Source: Trueperaceae bacterium (GTDB taxonomy: Bacteria > Deinococcota > Deinococci > Deinococcales > Trueperaceae). Taken from it: a stretch of DNA of 49,490 bases. This document shows, in pieces, positions 45,962 through 49,490 of the stretch. The stretch spans positions 304,833-354,322 of the forward strand of contig PAMQ01000007.1 of assembly GCA_002707365.1 (NCBI GenBank), read 5' to 3'. Below the pieces are notes generated by a model, which searched no databases, had not been told where the DNA came from, and saw only the letters and a list, made by a program, of their open reading frames with translations. A program made the translations under genes and the position numbers. How positions within the stretch are numbered: position 1 is the first letter of the stretch; the number at the start of each line of letters is the position of its first letter.

Positions 45962-47056
45962 ATGGCTTATAAGGTTATTCAAGTTGGGACGGGCGGACGT
46001 GGTCGAAGTTGGTGTGCTAGCATTCTACCACCGAACATAAAAGATGAACTCGTTGAAGTGGTCGCTGCAGTTGATATAGATCCCGAGGTGCTAATACACG
46101 CTCAGGAGGGTTTGGGTGTGCCAGCTGATCGGTGCTATACCGACATGAAAAAAGCGTTTGAAGAAAACGAGGCGGACTTCTGTACAGTGGTAGTGCCACC
46201 AGCGTTCCACGAGGATGTTGTGGATATGGCGCTGAGGCATGGGATGCATATTCTTTCCGAAAAACCCATAGCTGATACTTTACTTTCAGCATGCCGAATT
46301 GCGGAAAAGGTAGCTCAAGCTGGGGTGAAGATGGGCGTTACTATGAGTCACCGCTTCGATCAGGACAAAACTACACTCCGGGAAGAATTACGGTCGGGCG
46401 ACCATGGAGTAATCGATTATGTCGTAGGTCGGCACACGAATGACATGCGAGAATTTAATGATTGGGGAGCAGTATTTAGACACCAAATGGTCGATCCTCT
46501 CATGATTGAGGGGGCGGTCCACCATCTCGACATAATTGCTGACCTGATTGGTTCCAAATGCGAGACAATATTCGCAACGACCTGGAATCCCCAATGGGGT
46601 ACTTACGGTGGTGACTCCCAAGGACTCGTAACGATGTCATTTGAAAGCGGGGCTAAAGCCACTTACGAAGGGGCGTACACCAACGCCGTCGGATTTAACG
46701 GTTGGAGTAAGGAGTACGTAAGGGTCGAATGTGAAAACACAACACTCATCATGGACCACAGAGAAGTACGTCGTTTTAGACACCAGCCTGAAGAAAGGGT
46801 GTTTAGTGCACGCGAAAACGAAGGGGAGGTAGTACCTCTCCTCGAACAACGTAAATGGACCGATGCCTGGCTGGTAGAAAAATTCGTTCATTGGTTAGAT
46901 GGTGGCGAACCTATGGAGACTAACCTTGAAGACAACCTGCAATCTGTAGCATTAATTTTCTCGGCAATCGAAAGTAGCCGGACTGGGCAACCCGTAAATG
47001 TACAAGAGTTCTTACAAAAGACGAGGGTGGAGGCCCGGCATTCTCTAGCCTCTTAA
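45962..47056 (+). CDS. Gfo/Idh/MocA family oxidoreductase
   Basis: The protein has 364 residues. IQVGTGGRGRSWCASI begins the NAD(P)-binding fold, LSEKPIADT gives the family signature near 95, and the second domain has DPLMIEGAVHHLDIIADLIG with the catalytic-type histidines. GGGAGAG is well placed before the ATG. It converges on a GH2 glycosidase gene, with a bidirectional hairpin between them. A role in oxidising a sugar released by the glycosidase is plausible but not shown. Confidence 0.9.
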   Translation: MAYKVIQVGTGGRGRSWCASILPPNIKDELVEVVAAVDIDPEVLIHAQEGLGVPADRCYTDMKKAFEENEADFCTVVVPPAFHEDVVDMALRHGMHILSEKPIADTLLSACRIAEKVAQAGVKMGVTMSHRFDQDKTTLREELRSGDHGVIDYVVGRHTNDMREFNDWGAVFRHQMVDPLMIEGAVHHLDIIADLIGSKCETIFATTWNPQWGTYGGDSQGLVTMSFESGAKATYEGAYTNAVGFNGWSKEYVRVECENTTLIMDHREVRRFRHQPEERVFSARENEGEVVPLLEQRKWTDAWLVEKFVHWLDGGEPMETNLEDNLQSVALIFSAIESSRTGQPVNVQEFLQKTRVEARHSLAS

Positions 47057-47078
47057 ATCAAAATAACTTGTTGGTTAT

Positions 47079-47106
47079 GGGAAAAAGATGTGGTCACATT
47101 TTTCCC
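47079..47106. terminator. Bidirectional terminator between convergent genes
   Basis: GGGAAAAA (47079-47086) pairs with TTTTTCCC (47099-47106), with TGTG/CACA continuing the stem inside. A/T-rich flanks on both strands would let it stop both the oxidoreductase and the glycosidase transcripts. Confidence 0.65.
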
Positions 47107-47136
47107 GAGAACACTGTATCTCATTTTTATGGATGG

Positions 47137-47164
47137 AATCGACTAGAGATTCACCTAGTCGATT
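47137..47164. repeat. 10-bp inverted repeat across the GH2 stop codon
   Basis: AATCGACTAG and CTAGTCGATT are perfect arms around an 8-nt loop. The right arm contains the TAG stop of the glycosidase gene. No U-tract follows on either strand. Confidence 0.7.
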
Positions 47165-48993
47165 TCTTCTTCGTTAGCTGCAGTCCGCTGTTGAGCTTTA
47201 CGAATGCGCTCCATGTCGAACTTCGTGCCACGGTTAAACTTATAAATACCGTTCTGCTCCTGATACACATCGGTGAGTTGCGTGTAACAGTAGCCAAACA
47301 TATCCTTGTTGCCCAAAAGCACAGCACAAAGACGCTCGAAGCGATCGTAAAACTCCGCGATGTTCTTGGGTCTTTCACCATAACCCCAAGATTCCTCATC
47401 TTCAGCGAGATCTGCATTCCACCAGATGCCACCAAATTCACTCACGAAATAAGGCTGGCCCTTATAAGGCAAAGACCAGTTCTTGTTATTTAAAGCCAGG
47501 AGTCCACCGGGCCATTGTTCGGAATTGTTCACGTACGGTTCGTCTCTAACTAGGCCCGCATGCCTCTTAGCAAACGTCTCGGGGTTCTGGTCATAATCGT
47601 GACTATCATAAACGTCGGCCTCGGGAACCCTATGGGAGTAACCAGATGCGTCAAGAACGGGTCTTGTGACGTCCATTGCCTTGGTCGCTAAGTACATGGC
47701 CCGAGTGACATCGTCAAGAGTAGTGATCTTGTCTGTAAGGGATTGCCAAGTTTCGTTTAGAGGACACCAGCCAATTATGCTCGGGTGAGAGTAATCGCGT
47801 TCGAGAACCTCAAGCCACTGTGTAACGTAATCAGACCCAGGTAGCTGCATCCCATTACCTGACTGCGCACCACTAGTAGGATCAGTGGCGAGACAACCCC
47901 AATCACCGAACTCACCCCAGAGAAGATATCCCATTTTGTCAGCGTGATAGAGGAAGCGTTCTTCGAACACTTTTTGATGAAGCCTGGCGCCATTGAATCC
48001 TGCTGCTAGACTCAACTCAATATCAGTCTGGAGAGCCTCATCATTGGGGGCAGTCATAATGCCATCAGGGTAGTAACCTTGATCTAAAACAAGGCGCTGG
48101 AATACAACTTCACCATTAAGTTTTATGGCTTTACGGTCTATAGCTACACTGCGTAAACCTGCGTAGCTCGTAGCTTGGTCAATAACACAACCATCTTGGT
48201 CACGAAGTTGGATGACAAGGTCGTACAGGTGAGGATCTTGGTTAGACCATGGTCGGCGACGTTCTTCTGGAACCAAAAGATCTAGTCTCGGGGTAAGATC
48301 CAGGTCTGCTCGGCACTCACCAGTGACCACTTCTCCCAACGCATCGCTCACGGTAACCCGTAACTTTAAATTCGGCCGATTGTTTGTGATGGGCTGCTCG
48401 AGCCGGATCATACTATTAGCAAGGTCTGGTGTTAGACGGGGACGCCGTAAAGCAACTTCAGGGACAGGTTCGAGCCATACCGATTGCCAAATTCCTGTGG
48501 TACGCACATACATGACACCGCTAGGAGCGTAACTGACGGCTTGTTTACCTCGCGGCTGTAAACGAGTGTGTTCATCGCGCGCCCGGACTACTAGAGTGAC
48601 GGTTTCTCCGGGCTCAGCAACGCCACTAAGATCACAGGTGAAGGGAGAAAATCCACCCCTGTGTCGTCCTACCTCAATTTTGTCCACCCAAACAGTCGCG
48701 TCGTAATCAATTGCTTGAAAGTGGAGCAAAACTTTGCGCCCCGTCCAAGCTTTAGGAATAACTACTTTGCGTCTGTACCACACGGCACTATGAAAATCGT
48801 GGTTACCAACACCAGATAATTCAGACTCTGGACAGAAAGGAACCGTGATTGATCCGGTTAATGCTCGATCTAGGATCCCACGTTCAAGACCACTATCTCC
48901 TTGATCAAACTCAAATTGCCATTCACCGTTTAAGCACAACCAATCGGGCCGCACAAATTGTGGACGTGGGTATTCGCTTCTTGGGATCTCCAT
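47155..48993 (-). CDS. Glycoside hydrolase family 2 (beta-galactosidase/beta-glucuronidase-like)
   Basis: The protein has 612 residues in GH2 order: sugar-binding jelly roll (about 1-175, LNGEWQFEFDQGD, HFQAIDYDATVWVD), immunoglobulin-like domain (about 180-285), and a TIM barrel with the acid/base Asn413-Glu414 in WCPLNETWQS and the nucleophile Glu519 in FVSEFGGIWWN. No signal peptide, so it should act in the cytoplasm on imported oligosaccharides. Specificity among beta-galactosides, glucuronides and mannosides is open. GGGAG precedes the ATG. It starts back to back with the COG0523 GTPase region. Confidence 0.93.
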   Translation of the reverse strand: MEIPRSEYPRPQFVRPDWLCLNGEWQFEFDQGDSGLERGILDRALTGSITVPFCPESELSGVGNHDFHSAVWYRRKVVIPKAWTGRKVLLHFQAIDYDATVWVDKIEVGRHRGGFSPFTCDLSGVAEPGETVTLVVRARDEHTRLQPRGKQAVSYAPSGVMYVRTTGIWQSVWLEPVPEVALRRPRLTPDLANSMIRLEQPITNNRPNLKLRVTVSDALGEVVTGECRADLDLTPRLDLLVPEERRRPWSNQDPHLYDLVIQLRDQDGCVIDQATSYAGLRSVAIDRKAIKLNGEVVFQRLVLDQGYYPDGIMTAPNDEALQTDIELSLAAGFNGARLHQKVFEERFLYHADKMGYLLWGEFGDWGCLATDPTSGAQSGNGMQLPGSDYVTQWLEVLERDYSHPSIIGWCPLNETWQSLTDKITTLDDVTRAMYLATKAMDVTRPVLDASGYSHRVPEADVYDSHDYDQNPETFAKRHAGLVRDEPYVNNSEQWPGGLLALNNKNWSLPYKGQPYFVSEFGGIWWNADLAEDEESWGYGERPKNIAEFYDRFERLCAVLLGNKDMFGYCYTQLTDVYQEQNGIYKFNRGTKFDMERIRKAQQRTAANEEEID

Positions 48994-49196
48994 TAATTCT
49001 CCCTTGTTTGGTCGTTCTTTGTGTCACGCAATTTAAACGCTTCAGACACACATTATATCTAGTATTACTAAACAGGAATACCCAGGAATGGTCTCCCTTA
49101 GACCGTCATTTAGATTTTCAGTACAGAGCTCAGGCCCTTAGTGGTTTCTTCAGAGCCATTGCAATAGCTAGGGGACTCATTTTTATGCTGACTCGT

Positions 49197-49226
49197 ATTG
49201 AGAATGCATTCTCAATATGATAATCT
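49197..49226 (+). promoter_or_regulatory. Palindromic operator over the leaderless COG0523 promoter (Zur/Fur-like)
   Basis: A perfect 20-nt palindrome, ATTGAGAATG-CATTCTCAAT, occupies 49197-49216. The core TGAGAAT..ATTCTCA resembles the TGAnAAT-type half-sites of Fur-family regulators. It covers the -35 TTGAGA (49198-49203). A 17-nt spacer leads to extended -10 TGA-TAATCT (49218-49226). The ATG follows 6 nt later at 49233 without a Shine-Dalgarno, so a leaderless, repressible message is expected. Confidence 0.7.
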
Positions 49227-49232
49227 GATCGT

Positions 49233-49490
49233 ATGAAAGAACGACTTCCAGTAACTGTCCTCTCTGGATTTTTAGGAGCGGGAAAAACTACATTGTTAAA
49301 TCATGTTCTCGCTAATCGTGAAGGGCGAAGAGTGGCAGTGATTGTTAACGATATGAGCGAAATTAATATTGATGCATCGCTTGTATCAACTACGGCAACC
49401 CTTGATCGAACTGAAGAGCGTCTTGTCGAAATGTCAAACGGGTGTATTTGCTGTACTTTGCGAGAAGACCTATTGATTGAGGTGGCCCGC
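49233..49490 (+). CDS. COG0523/CobW-family G3E GTPase (zinc chaperone type), N-terminal part
   Basis: The first 86 codons are present; the gene runs off the window. The Walker A loop is [17 protein letters not shown], followed by [16 protein letters not shown]. The metal-binding CxCC motif stands in [16 protein letters not shown]. This is the ZigA/ZagA/YeiR-like branch of G3E GTPases, metallochaperones that deliver zinc to proteins under zinc starvation and are commonly repressed by Zur. The palindromic operator over its promoter supports that. A cobalamin role (CobW proper) is less likely but not excluded by the N-terminus alone. Confidence 0.9.
   Translation, partial: MKERLPVTVLSGFLGAGKTTLLNHVLANREGRRVAVIVNDMSEINIDASLVSTTATLDRTEERLVEMSNGCICCTLREDLLIEVAR

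Overview
Organism. The window is a 49.5 kb piece of a bacterial chromosome, moderately AT-leaning by eye, with dense genes and many GTG and TTG starts. Several features point to Deinococcota, most like a low-GC, Trueperales-type uncultivated lineage. EF-Ts is very short, as in Thermus. The ATP sulfurylase carries a zinc site as in Thermus. A pyrR-pyrB-pyrC operon sits behind a PyrR RNA attenuator. At least six genes have a TANNNT-like -10 box only 6-7 nt before the start codon and no Shine-Dalgarno, which is the leaderless layout known from Deinococcus. The assignment is inference; Chloroflexota-like lineages are the main alternative.

Layout. (1) 1-15048 is an exopolysaccharide locus with a sulfate-activation arm. 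It holds the tail of a nucleotide-sugar epimerase, cysQ, sat-cysC, and a minus-strand block of Wzx-type flippase, O-antigen ligase/Wzy protein, sulfotransferase, GT4 glycosyltransferase and a second Wzy-type protein. These are followed by a divergent 1030-residue Wzy / jelly-roll / WbaP-type fusion, uppS and manC. (2) 15164-18143 is the pyrimidine operon with promoter, PyrR hairpin and attenuator. (3) 18292-20230 is a small sugar-oxidation operon starting with an 18-codon leader ORF. (4) 20232-22682 holds a Sco protein, a candidate orphan RNA, a methyltransferase and BioY. (5) 23036-31467 is mixed housekeeping: a transketolase-like enzyme, a secreted protein, coaE, an aminotransferase, ribH with a small zinc-finger protein, and a TPR lipoprotein-like or secreted protein. 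(6) 31821-35727 is the classic rpsB-tsf-pyrH-frr-cdsA block. (7) 35962-39597 encodes a two-subunit ABC exporter. (8) 39790-48993 holds an acyltransferase, an enolase-superfamily dehydratase, two Gfo/Idh oxidoreductases, a RarA fusion and a GH2 glycosidase. (9) 49233 to the end is the start of a COG0523 GTPase gene under a palindromic operator.

How it fits together. Sat and CysC make PAPS, the sulfotransferase would use it on a glycan, and CysQ would clear the PAP by-product. UppS supplies the lipid carrier, ManC supplies GDP-mannose, the WbaP domain primes, the flippase exports, and the Wzy-type proteins polymerise or ligate. The coherent prediction is a sulfated, lipid-linked surface polysaccharide. 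No cysH, cysD or cysN is seen here, which favours PAPS for sulfation rather than reduction. The best candidates for something undescribed are the Wzy-jellyroll-WbaP fusion, the sulfation module, the orphan plus-strand RNA at 20984-21151, and the operator-controlled leaderless COG0523 gene.
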